Source of the DNA: an uncultured Endomicrobiia bacterium
GTDB taxonomy: Bacteria > Elusimicrobiota > Endomicrobiia > Endomicrobiales > Endomicrobiaceae
Reading direction: 5' to 3'
DNA: 55,805 nucleotides
Assembly (NCBI GenBank): GCA_938040055.1
Contig: CALHWY010000028.1
Coordinates: forward strand, 1-55,805
Below are positions 44,638 to 53,099 of this stretch, one piece after another (positions within the stretch are counted from its first letter, which is position 1; every line of letters begins with the position of its first letter). Made by a program: the position numbers and the translations under genes. Under the pieces are notes generated by a model. It did no database searches. It was not told the DNA's origin and saw only the letters and a program-made list of their open reading frames with translations.

Positions 44638-46806
44638 ATGAACAGCGGAGACAGAATAATCAATTGGATAACTGCGGATCTCGGGCTGCCCGAGAGCGGA
44701 GTAAGAAATACGGTTATAATGCTTGGCGAAGGCGACACGGTTCCTTTCATATCACGTTACAGAAAGGAGAAAACGGGAAATCTTGACGAGGTCAACGTAA
44801 GGGATATAGACGCAAAGCTTCAGTATTACATAGAGCTTGAAACAAGAAAAGAAACCGTTTTAAGCAGCGTTGAAGAGCAAAAAAAGATGACTCCGGAACT
44901 CAAAAAACAGATTCTGGAATGCAGGGAAAAAACAAAACTGGAAGACATTTATCTTCCTTATAAGCCCAAACGCCAGACAAAAGCGACTATTGCAAAGGCT
45001 GCCGGGCTTGAACCGCTTGCCTTGGAAATCACTGGGCAGTCGCGCTCAATGAAAGACAGCAGGGAGGAAATCGTAAAGCCTTATCTCAATCCTGAAAAAG
45101 ATATTGACACTGTTGAAAAAGCTCTTGAAGGGGCCGTTGATATAATCGCGGAAAGCATTTCCGATAATGCTTCCATAAGAGGCATTTTGAGGGATTTTAT
45201 GTCTGCGCACGGAAATGTCCGTTCCAAAGCCGTGAAAGCCGCCGAAAACCTTAAAACGAAATACGATATGTACTATGATTACAGCGAACCGGTCAAAACC
45301 ATTCCCGGACACAGGCTTCTTGCCGTCAGGCGCGGCGCGAAAGAGAAAATATTGTCCTGGAAAATAGATCTGGACGATGAGGCCGCCGTGGATCTGATAC
45401 TTTCCAAAATGGTAAAAAACAAAGGAAATATGTCGCTTTTTTATCCCGAACTTTTTCAGGCGGTAAAAACGTCTTACGACAGGCATTTGTATCCTTCTTT
45501 GCAGGCCGAAATTTTTCTTTCCAAAATGGATGAAGCCGATAAAGACGCTATTGACGTTTTCGCAAAAAACGCGAAGAACCTTCTTCTCGCGCCTCCGGCG
45601 GGACATAAAGTGATTATGGGCGTCGATCCGGGTTTCAGAACGGGCTGCAAAGTGGCCGTTATAGATGAAAACGGCAATTTTAAAGAATATCACGCCGTAT
45701 TTCCCCATGAGCCGGCTTTAAGGGTAAAGGAAGCGGAAGAGACGATCATCGACCTTATAGAAGAATATTATGTCGAACTTATAGCTATAGGAAACGGGAC
45801 GGCTTCAAAAGAAACGGCGGCTTTTATAAACAATGTGCTTAAAAAACACAGCTTTAAAATAAAGCCGAAAGTTATCGTCGTAAGCGAAGCGGGCGCTTCC
45901 GTATATTCCGCCTCTCCTTTGGCTACGGCGGAGTTCCCCGATCTTGACGTAACGGTCAGGGGCGCGATAAGCATTGCGCGCCGGCTTCAGGATCCTCTTG
46001 CGGAGCTCGTCAAAATCGATCCTAAAGCCATAGGCGTGGGACAATACCAGCACGACGTAAACCAGATACAGCTTAAAAAACGGCTTGACGGCACGGTGGA
46101 ATCGGCCGTCAACTTTGTCGGTGTGAACTTAAATTCGGCTTCCGTACAACTTCTGTCTTATGTTTCCGGTCTCAGCAAACTTGTCGCAAAAAATATAGTC
46201 GGTTACAGAACAAAGAACGGCTCTTTCAGGGATAAAAAAGAGCTTCTGAAAGTTGCCGGGCTTGGAGAAAAAACTTTTGTCCAGTGCGCGGGATTTTTAA
46301 GGATTCCGGGAGGAAGCAATCCTCTTGACAATTCCGGCGTTCATCCCGAGAGTTACGCCGCCGTCGAAAGGATGGCTGAAGATCTGGGAGTGGAAGTGGA
46401 CGGGCTTATAGGGAATGAAAACCTGATAAAGCGCATAGAGCCGGGCAAATATGTTACCGCCGGCACGGGACTGTTTACTTTAAATGATATAATAGAAGAA
46501 TTGAAAAAGCCCGGGGTGGATCCAAGAAAAGATTTTTCCACCGCGGAGTTCAGCGCGGACATAAACACTCTTGAAGATCTGAAAGAGAATATGGTTTTAA
46601 ACGGCACTGTCACCAATGTCACCGACTTCGGCGCTTTTGTGGACATAGGAGTTCATCAGGACGGTCTTGTGCATATTTCAAAGCTGAGCGGCAGATTCGT
46701 TAAAAATCCGCATGAAGTGGTGTCCGTCGGGGATACGGTAAAAGTGAAAGTTCTTAAAGTCGACGCGGAACTTAAAAGAATAAGTCTGGAGGTGGTCGGC
46801 GGTTAA
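44638..46806 (+). CDS. tex: Tex family S1 RNA-binding protein
   Basis: A 722-residue homolog of Tex/Spt6-like transcription accessory proteins. The N-terminal helical region includes TVPFISRYRKEKTGNLDE and YLPYKPKRQTKATIAKAAGL; a YqgF-like domain has VIMGVDPGFRTGCKVAVID; helix-hairpin-helix units follow (NIVGYRTKNGSF, VAGLGEKTF); and the C-terminal S1 domain reads GTVTNVTDFGAFVDIGVHQDGLVH. AGAGGT precedes the ATG. Tex binds nucleic acid and influences transcription. Confidence 0.97.
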   Translation: MNSGDRIINWITADLGLPESGVRNTVIMLGEGDTVPFISRYRKEKTGNLDEVNVRDIDAKLQYYIELETRKETVLSSVEEQKKMTPELKKQILECREKTKLEDIYLPYKPKRQTKATIAKAAGLEPLALEITGQSRSMKDSREEIVKPYLNPEKDIDTVEKALEGAVDIIAESISDNASIRGILRDFMSAHGNVRSKAVKAAENLKTKYDMYYDYSEPVKTIPGHRLLAVRRGAKEKILSWKIDLDDEAAVDLILSKMVKNKGNMSLFYPELFQAVKTSYDRHLYPSLQAEIFLSKMDEADKDAIDVFAKNAKNLLLAPPAGHKVIMGVDPGFRTGCKVAVIDENGNFKEYHAVFPHEPALRVKEAEETIIDLIEEYYVELIAIGNGTASKETAAFINNVLKKHSFKIKPKVIVVSEAGASVYSASPLATAEFPDLDVTVRGAISIARRLQDPLAELVKIDPKAIGVGQYQHDVNQIQLKKRLDGTVESAVNFVGVNLNSASVQLLSYVSGLSKLVAKNIVGYRTKNGSFRDKKELLKVAGLGEKTFVQCAGFLRIPGGSNPLDNSGVHPESYAAVERMAEDLGVEVDGLIGNENLIKRIEPGKYVTAGTGLFTLNDIIEELKKPGVDPRKDFSTAEFSADINTLEDLKENMVLNGTVTNVTDFGAFVDIGVHQDGLVHISKLSGRFVKNPHEVVSVGDTVKVKVLKVDAELKRISLEVVGG

Positions 46807-46862
46807 TCGTTTTTTTGAAAATTCGCGCGCTTGCCGGCCGAGCTTTTAAAGGGAGAGTTGCA

Positions 46863-47876
46863 ATGTACTATTATAAACCGTTTATTGGTTTTTTGGCCTT
46901 CTTTTTTATGCCTCTTGCCTGCGGGGCGGCCCAGCAGACGCAAAAAAGCATTTATCTTGCAGGAGGATGTTTTTGGGGCGTCGAAGCTTACTTTCAGGAG
47001 CTTCCCGGAGTATTGTCCACTAAGACGGGATATGCCAACGGCAAAATCAAAAATCCGACTTACGAACAGGTTTCTTCCGGAAATACCGGTTTTGCGGAAA
47101 CCGTGCTGGTAGAGTATGATCCCGCGGTCATAAAGCTTGAAAAAATACTGGCGCATTTTTTCGGCATAATCGATCCGACAGCTCTCAACCGCCAGGGAAA
47201 CGACAGGGGAACGCAGTACAGAAGCGGAATTTTTTATACCGACAGAAATGACGAGCTTATCATACTGAAAGTCTTAAAGCGCGAGCATAAAAAGCATAAA
47301 GCTCCGGTTGTGACGGAAGTTAAAAAACTTGAAAATTTTTATGAAGCCGAAGAATATCACCAGAAATATCTTGACAAGAATCCTTCGGGATATTGTCATA
47401 TAGATCTGTCGAAAGTCGAAAAATATAAAAAATATAAAAGACCCGCGGAACAGGAGATAAAGGACAGATTGAGCGGCATTGAATACGGCATTACGCGGGA
47501 AAACGGCACGGAAAGGGCTTTTTCGGGCAAATACGATAAATTTTACGAAGAGGGCATTTACGTCGACATAGTTACCGGCGAACCTCTTTTTTCTTCAACC
47601 GACAAATATGATTCAGGCTGCGGCTGGCCCGCTTTTTCAAAACCGATCGAAGATGAAAGCGTAGTGGAGGTTGAGGACAAATCTTACGGGATGACAAGAA
47701 CCGAAGTCAGAAGCGAGATAGGAGATTCTCATCTGGGGCATCTTTTTAACGACGGTCCGGCCGATAAAGGCGGAATGAGATACTGCATAAACAGCGCCGC
47801 TTTGAAGTTTATCCCCAAAAAAGACATGGAAAAAGAAGGATACGGCAAATACCTGCGCCTTTTCGACAAAAAATAA
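46863..47876 (+). CDS. msrAB: Exported MsrA-MsrB methionine sulfoxide reductase fusion
   Basis: Repairs oxidised methionine. I start at ATG 46863, with GGGAGAG upstream, which gives 337 residues beginning with a signal peptide (IGFLAFFFMPLACGA; Cys20 may be lipidated). The MsrA domain has AGGCFWGVEAYF with the catalytic Cys and IDPTALNRQGND. The MsrB domain has LFSSTDKYDSGCGWPAFSKP and ends in RYCINSAALKF, whose Cys is catalytic. Export places repair in the periplasm. Unlike Neisseria PilB it lacks a thioredoxin-like domain, so an outside reductant is needed. Confidence 0.95.
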   Translation: MYYYKPFIGFLAFFFMPLACGAAQQTQKSIYLAGGCFWGVEAYFQELPGVLSTKTGYANGKIKNPTYEQVSSGNTGFAETVLVEYDPAVIKLEKILAHFFGIIDPTALNRQGNDRGTQYRSGIFYTDRNDELIILKVLKREHKKHKAPVVTEVKKLENFYEAEEYHQKYLDKNPSGYCHIDLSKVEKYKKYKRPAEQEIKDRLSGIEYGITRENGTERAFSGKYDKFYEEGIYVDIVTGEPLFSSTDKYDSGCGWPAFSKPIEDESVVEVEDKSYGMTRTEVRSEIGDSHLGHLFNDGPADKGGMRYCINSAALKFIPKKDMEKEGYGKYLRLFDKK

Positions 47877-47913
47877 AAGCGGGTAAAAGCAAAAGCGGGA
47901 GCCGTTTTAAACA

Positions 47914-49692
47914 ATGGGTATTTTTGACAAAAAAAAACAGTCGGTACTTAAAATTTCTTTTATAAAAAACCTTATCGGAATGTGGCCTTTCGTAAAACCG
48001 TATTTTCCGCAGGTCATTTTGGGGCTGCTTTTGACGATTCCGGTTGGAACTCTTGACGCGCTTATCGCATTGTTCCTCAAGCCTTATATGGATAATGTGA
48101 TGGTGGCCAAAGAATCTTCGAATTTCATATACGTTCCTTTTATAATAGTGGGTTTTACCGTAGCGCAGGGGGTTTTTAATTTTCTTTCGGTTTATGTAAA
48201 CAGCTGGTCGGCCAATAAAATAACTTTAAGAATCAAAAGGGTTCTTTTTGAAAAGCTTCTTTTCCAGTCGTCTTCTTTTTTCGATAAAACTACTTCCGGC
48301 TCGGTCATTTTCAGATTTTCAAAAGACGCGGAAACGGCAAGCAACGGGCTGATCGGCAATGTGAAAACCATGGTTACCCGCTTTTTTTCGATAATCTCTC
48401 TCGTGGCGGTTCTTCTTTACAATTCCTGGCAGCTTACGATTATCTCTGTTTTTGTTCTGGCATGCGCTTTTATGCCGCTGTATTTTGTCAAAAAGAGGAT
48501 GAAAACGGTTTTTGAAAGGTCGGTTTCGGTGGAAAGCGATCTCGTGACCGTTTATAATGAGGCTTTTGCCGGCAACAAAACCATCACTTCGTATAATCTT
48601 CAGGATAAAAAGATGGGCGAATTCGACGAACTTCTCAAAAAATCTTTCGGCCTTAAAATGTCTTTGCTGAAAAACACGGCCTGGCTTTCGCCCGTAATGC
48701 ACGTGATATCTTCTTTCGGAGTGGCGGGCGTGGTTTTTTTCGGCACTTATCTTGTGGTAAACAATACCATAACCAGCGGCAATTTCGTTTCTTTTCTGGC
48801 GGCTCTTCTTATGCTTTATACTCCCGTAAAATCGATCGGGCAGCGGTTTGTAAGCATTCAGGGCTCTTTTATGGCAATGGGGCGGATGTTCGGAATGCTT
48901 AATATGAAAGCGAATGTAAGGGATTTGGAAAACGAGCCTCCGGTCGAGCTTGACGGCTTTAATAAAGAGATAGTTTTCGACAAGGTGGTATTCGGCTATG
49001 ACAATTTCAAAACCGTTCTCAAAGAAATCAGTTTTACGGTAAAAAAAGGAGAAACGGTGGCTCTCGTGGGCAATTCCGGCGGAGGAAAAACAACCTTAAT
49101 CAATCTTCTTTTAAGGCTTTACAATATAAAAACCGGCAATGTAATAATAGACGGCAACAAGCTCTGGAAAATATCCCTCAAATCTTTAAGAGCGCAGATA
49201 GCCGTAGTCTTTCAGGACAATTTTTTATTTTCGGGCACAATACGCGAAAACATAATGCTCGGCAAACCGGACGCTTGCGAACAGGAACTGTCCAGAGCCG
49301 TCAAAATGGCGTGTCTCGACGAAGTCGTCGCCGGCTTTGAAAAAGGTTTGGACACCGTCATAGGCGAAAGAGGCATAGTTTTGTCCGGCGGGCAAAAGCA
49401 AAGGGTCGCGGTGGCGAGGGCGATACTTAAAGACGCGCCCATAGTCATTCTCGACGAAGCGACAAGCGCTCTTGATAATAAATCGGAAAAGGAAATGCAG
49501 AAAGCTTTTGACAATCTTATGAAAGATAAAACCATTTTCGTCATAGCCCACAGGCTTTCTACCGTGCAGCACGCGGACAAAATACTTGTGCTTGAAGACG
49601 GAAAAATAGCCGAGCAGGGCACTCATGAACAGCTTCTTGAAATAGAAAACGGCATTTACAGGAACTTGTACCGGATACAGTTTAAAAGCTAG
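47914..49692 (+). CDS. MsbA-like ABC exporter
   Basis: A 592-residue half-transporter with an N-terminal membrane domain of six helices (about 20-330) fused to an ATPase domain. Walker A is VGNSGGGKTT, the Q-loop FQDNFLF, the signature LSGGQKQRVAVARA, Walker B IVILDEATSALD, and the switch His lies in IAHRLST. It is closest in layout to lipid A flippase MsbA, but drug or peptide exporters of the same family look alike. No lipid A genes flank it. Confidence 0.92.
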   Translation: MGIFDKKKQSVLKISFIKNLIGMWPFVKPYFPQVILGLLLTIPVGTLDALIALFLKPYMDNVMVAKESSNFIYVPFIIVGFTVAQGVFNFLSVYVNSWSANKITLRIKRVLFEKLLFQSSSFFDKTTSGSVIFRFSKDAETASNGLIGNVKTMVTRFFSIISLVAVLLYNSWQLTIISVFVLACAFMPLYFVKKRMKTVFERSVSVESDLVTVYNEAFAGNKTITSYNLQDKKMGEFDELLKKSFGLKMSLLKNTAWLSPVMHVISSFGVAGVVFFGTYLVVNNTITSGNFVSFLAALLMLYTPVKSIGQRFVSIQGSFMAMGRMFGMLNMKANVRDLENEPPVELDGFNKEIVFDKVVFGYDNFKTVLKEISFTVKKGETVALVGNSGGGKTTLINLLLRLYNIKTGNVIIDGNKLWKISLKSLRAQIAVVFQDNFLFSGTIRENIMLGKPDACEQELSRAVKMACLDEVVAGFEKGLDTVIGERGIVLSGGQKQRVAVARAILKDAPIVILDEATSALDNKSEKEMQKAFDNLMKDKTIFVIAHRLSTVQHADKILVLEDGKIAEQGTHEQLLEIENGIYRNLYRIQFKS

Positions 49693-49720
49693 CCTCCCTC
49701 GAAAACTTCCTTAAAATATA

Positions 49721-49729
49721 TGTTATAAT
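49721..49729 (+). promoter_or_regulatory. Extended -10 promoter upstream of the yajQ leader
   Basis: TGTTATAAT (49721-49729) is a perfect extended -10 element, 235 bases ahead of the yajQ ATG. Transcription would begin near 49736. Confidence 0.5.
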
Positions 49730-49735
49730 AGTTCT

Positions 49736-49871
49736 CTCCGCCTGCGATGGTGGCGGATTCAGACTTTCGGGCTTTACGGATATGCGGCGTAAATCTTAAA
49801 AACGGCGGACGAATGCCGCCGCCCGGTTTTTTAACGGGACGTTTCCGAAAGCCGGCCCCGGCGGGGTTTTT
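49736..49871 (+). ncRNA. Candidate small RNA or attenuated yajQ leader
   Basis: From the predicted start there are three successive stems: GGCGG/CCGCC (49804-49808, 49816-49820), CCCG/CGGG (49822-49825, 49835-49838) and CCCC-GGC-GGGG (49856-49866), the last followed by TTTTT (49867-49871). That last element is a compact terminator, so transcription could stop as an RNA of about 135 bases or read through into yajQ. I recognise no known RNA family. Confidence 0.35.
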
Positions 49872-49963
49872 AGCGAAACCGCGCGCGGTTGCGTTTTTTT
49901 TCGGGCGGTTTTGCGGCGGGAAGCGGAAATTTTACAAAATAAAATATTTGCGGGAGGGATAAA

Positions 49964-50461
49964 ATGGCGGATAAATTTTCTTTTGACATCGTTTCCGAAG
50001 CGGACATGATGGAAGTTGAAAACGCGGTAAACCAGGCGCAAAAAGAGCTTGCCAACAGATTTGACTTTAAAGGCAGCAAATCTTCGATAGAGTTAAATAA
50101 AAACGATAAAAAAATAACTCTTGTGGCCGATGACGAGTTTAAAATGAAAGCTTTAAAAGACATTCTTGAAGGACGTCTCGCCAAAAGAGGAGTTTCGATA
50201 AAAGCTCTCAGCTACAAAGCCGAAGAAAAAGCTTTTGAAGGGCATATCAGACAGGTGGCTGAGATAATATCGGGGCTTCCTTCGGATAAAGCCAAAGAGC
50301 TTGTCAAGATAATCAAAGATTCCAAAATAAAAGTGCAGGCGCAGATTGACGGTTCCAAGGTTAAGGTTATTTCGCCTAAAAAAGACGATTTGCAGCAGGT
50401 TATAGCGTATTTGAAAGGAATTTCTTTTTCGCTTCCTTTACAGTTTACGAATTACAGGTAA
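49964..50461 (+). CDS. yajQ: YajQ-family nucleotide-binding protein
   Basis: A 165-residue protein matching YajQ/UPF0234 throughout: FSFDIVSEADMMEVENAVNQ at the start, ANRFDFKGSKSSIEL, KDILEGRLAKRGVSI, and the C-terminal VSPKKDDLQQVI-like ISPKKDDLQQVI with LPLQFTNYR. Some members bind cyclic di-GMP or nucleic acids; the role here is unproven. GGGAGG precedes the ATG. The gene lies behind a structured leader and ten bases before a phosphatase gene. Confidence 0.96.
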   Translation: MADKFSFDIVSEADMMEVENAVNQAQKELANRFDFKGSKSSIELNKNDKKITLVADDEFKMKALKDILEGRLAKRGVSIKALSYKAEEKAFEGHIRQVAEIISGLPSDKAKELVKIIKDSKIKVQAQIDGSKVKVISPKKDDLQQVIAYLKGISFSLPLQFTNYR

Positions 50462-50471
50462 GGACCAAAGC

Positions 50472-51434
50472 GTGAAAATGGAGAAAATCCCCGTTTTTGC
50501 CCGGCGCGGCTCAGACGGAGTTTATGAAATCCGTTTTTCTTCGCAAGGCCGCTACCGCGTTTTTTACGCAGGTAAAATGTTTGAAAGCAAAGGGGAATCT
50601 TTAAAAATTAAGGTTCCTTTTCCCGGGGAAAGAGCCGTTTTTTCCGTAAGACGGGACAATGAGGCGGACGAAACATATGTTTCCGAAAAGCTTATCCCGA
50701 TGCGCGGAGCGCCCAACTTCAGGGATTTGGGAGGCATAATAAATAAAAACGGAAAACAGATAAAATGGGGCAAGATTTTCCGTTCGGGAATGCTTTCCCG
50801 CCTTACCGGCGAAGATTCGCTTTATTTTAAAACTCTGGCGGTCAAAACCGTGATAGATTTCCGCGGGGACCGCGAAGCCGAAAGAGAGCCGGACAAACTG
50901 CCGCGGGATTATCCCGTGAATTACATAAGGGTTCCGGTTGGAAATCCTTCGGACATAGAAAAACTTTCGGATGTTCTCGGGCGATCCCGCAAGGCCGAGG
51001 AAACTTTCAAGTCGCTTGTGCTGCGCGGCGCGGAGATTCTTACCGGTTCGCCGGAGCATTTCAAGCCGGTTTTCGAAGCCATGGAGAGGGGAGAACCTTT
51101 CCTTTTTCATTGCAGCGCCGGCAAAGACCGCACCGGTTTCGCCGCGGCTTTGATACTTTCGGCTTTAGATGTCGGCAGGGATGAGATTGTCGACGATTAT
51201 CTTCTTTCCAATAAATATACGGTGCCCTATTTTGAAAAATATATTTCCATAATTACCGATATGGGCATTTCTAAAGACATAGCGCTTGCCGCAACCGGAG
51301 TCCGCAAAGAATTTTTGGATGAGGTTTTTGCCATGATAGACGCAAAATACGGAAGTTTTGACAATATGCTTTCGGAAGTTTTCGGCATTGACGCCGGCAA
51401 AAAAAGCCGGCTTATGGAAAAATACACGGTTTGA
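50472..51434 (+). CDS. Tyrosine/serine protein phosphatase
   Basis: A 320-residue protein of the bacterial tyrosine phosphatase group (Y_phosphatase3). The core has RGAPNFRDLGGI, FRSGMLSRL, TVIDFRGDREAE and the catalytic loop HCSAGKDRTG at 213-222 (nucleophile Cys214, Arg220). The first 75 residues form an extra domain of beta strands typical of this subgroup. The start is GTG at 50472, with AGGA seven bases upstream; an ATG two codons later has worse spacing. It may also act on phosphoinositide-like or phospholipid substrates. Confidence 0.9.
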   Translation: MKMEKIPVFARRGSDGVYEIRFSSQGRYRVFYAGKMFESKGESLKIKVPFPGERAVFSVRRDNEADETYVSEKLIPMRGAPNFRDLGGIINKNGKQIKWGKIFRSGMLSRLTGEDSLYFKTLAVKTVIDFRGDREAEREPDKLPRDYPVNYIRVPVGNPSDIEKLSDVLGRSRKAEETFKSLVLRGAEILTGSPEHFKPVFEAMERGEPFLFHCSAGKDRTGFAAALILSALDVGRDEIVDDYLLSNKYTVPYFEKYISIITDMGISKDIALAATGVRKEFLDEVFAMIDAKYGSFDNMLSEVFGIDAGKKSRLMEKYTV

Positions 51435-51443
51435 GGCGGAAAA

Positions 51444-51977
51444 ATGGATTTTACGGAAGATATGGGCAGGGCGATGAGAGAGCTTACGGATAAAGGGGCT
51501 TTTTTGAGCGTCAAAAGCGCGCGGGGCGTAAATACGATGACGGTTTCGTGGGGTTTTATAGGCATGATTTGGGCAAAGCCTCACTTCATAGCTTTAGTGC
51601 GTCCGCAGAGACATACGAAGAAAATTCTTGAAAAAGCCGACAGCTTTACCGTCAGCATTCCTTACGGCGGCGGGTTTAAAGAACGGCTTGCCGTTTGCGG
51701 CTCCGAATCCGGAGCGGATACGGACAAAAGCGCGATAGTGGAATTCGCTGCGGCACGGAAAGTCGACAGCCCGGTGGTCGCAGGATGCGGCAGATATTAC
51801 GAATGCAAAATTTCCATGGCGCAGAGGCTGGACGGGGATCTGGTAGCCGAAAGCATAAAAAAACGGTTTTACCATGACGACTTTCACATAATGTATTTCG
51901 GGGAAATAGTCGCTTCCTACGGCGGAAACGGCGAGCCCGGGACGGGGTTTGAAAAACGGACGCCAAATTTGTTATAA
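51444..51977 (+). CDS. Flavin reductase family protein
   Basis: A 177-residue FMN-binding split-barrel protein: GAFLSVKSARGVNTMTVSWG opens the fold, followed by ALVRPQRHT and SFTVSIPYGG, then GEIVASYGG near the C-terminus. Such proteins reduce flavins or act as NAD(P)H-dependent flavoenzymes. Similar small versions are frequent in anaerobes and serve as general electron carriers. AGGCGG lies just upstream, and it is ten bases after the phosphatase gene. Confidence 0.88.
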   Translation: MDFTEDMGRAMRELTDKGAFLSVKSARGVNTMTVSWGFIGMIWAKPHFIALVRPQRHTKKILEKADSFTVSIPYGGGFKERLAVCGSESGADTDKSAIVEFAAARKVDSPVVAGCGRYYECKISMAQRLDGDLVAESIKKRFYHDDFHIMYFGEIVASYGGNGEPGTGFEKRTPNLL

Positions 51978-52004
51978 TTCAAAAAAAATAAAACGGGCGG
52001 TAAA

Positions 52005-53099
52005 ATGTCTGTGCAAAAAGGAAGAATACTTATCGTAGACGATGAACAGGGAATAAGAGAACTTTTGATCAGTGAGTTCGTCAAACTCGGATATGATGTT
52101 TTCTCGTCGGTAAACGGAGAAGAGGCGGTCTCAATGCTTCAAACCGAAAAAGTCGACATAGTTATTACGGATATGAAAATGCCCAAAGTGGACGGGCTGG
52201 AACTTCTTAAATTCGTAAAAGAAAAAACTCCGGAAACCGAAGTTATAATAATAACCGGCTACGCCACCGTTGAGAACGCTCTTGACGCCATGCGCAGCGG
52301 CGCTTACGATTTCGTGCAGAAACCTTTCAATATAGACGAACTTACGGCTCTGGTTGAGAAAGCTCTTGAAAAGACCGAGCTTAAAATGCTTGTCGCCTTA
52401 TATGAAAGCAGCAATGCGGTTTTTTCAAGTCTCAGGCTTGAAGAGCTTTTTCCCATAATGACTTCGCTTGTAAAAAAAGTGACCTATTCGCAGGACGCGT
52501 CGATATTTCTTCTGGACAATAACGGGCATCTTTATCTTGCCTCTTCGACTTATTCCAGATACGCGCCTCAAAAAAAAGATATCGAGCTTCTCGCCTCAAA
52601 GCTTTACGCCGATAACAGAATGGAGCCTCTTTTTTTCGACACCAACAGCATTCCCCGGAATCTTGACGGAATATTCGGGCCCGACACCGAAATAAAATCG
52701 ACTATAGTTTATCCCATAATGCTTAATAAAAAAATGATGGGATATTTGTTTCTCACAAAAACGACTTCAATGTCTTCTTTCGTAAGAGCGGATCTGAAAA
52801 ACGTCGGCGTTTTTGTGGCCCAGATCGCCCAGTCGATAGCAAATACCAAACTTTATGAAAAGCTTGAAGTCAAAATTTCCGAACTCGAACAGGCTTCAAA
52901 AGATCTCGATCATATGAAAGATATTATGGTTAAAACCCCCGTTTCGAAAATGAGCGAAACCGCTCTTTTCATATCCGAAAAAGCCCAATACGCGGCTTCT
53001 CTTAAAAATGTCCCTCGCGAGGCGGTCAGCGCCCTCAATGAAATAAAAAACAAAGCCCTCCGGTGTCTGCGGGAAGTGCAGACGAAAGAACAAAAATAA
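52005..53099 (+). CDS. Response regulator with GAF-like domain and coiled-coil tail
   Basis: A 364-residue protein. Residues 6-120 are a receiver domain with acidic pocket Asp12-Asp13, phospho-acceptor Asp56 in VITDMKMP, Thr84 and Lys106 in VQKPF. Residues about 130-280 form a GAF-like domain (DASIFLLDNNGHLYLAS, IVYPIMLNKKMMGYLFL). The tail is helical (ISELEQASKDLDHMKDI). There is no DNA-binding, kinase or cyclase domain, so output is probably through protein contacts. No partner kinase is adjacent. It overlaps the next gene's start (TAATG). Confidence 0.87.
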   Translation: MSVQKGRILIVDDEQGIRELLISEFVKLGYDVFSSVNGEEAVSMLQTEKVDIVITDMKMPKVDGLELLKFVKEKTPETEVIIITGYATVENALDAMRSGAYDFVQKPFNIDELTALVEKALEKTELKMLVALYESSNAVFSSLRLEELFPIMTSLVKKVTYSQDASIFLLDNNGHLYLASSTYSRYAPQKKDIELLASKLYADNRMEPLFFDTNSIPRNLDGIFGPDTEIKSTIVYPIMLNKKMMGYLFLTKTTSMSSFVRADLKNVGVFVAQIAQSIANTKLYEKLEVKISELEQASKDLDHMKDIMVKTPVSKMSETALFISEKAQYAASLKNVPREAVSALNEIKNKALRCLREVQTKEQK

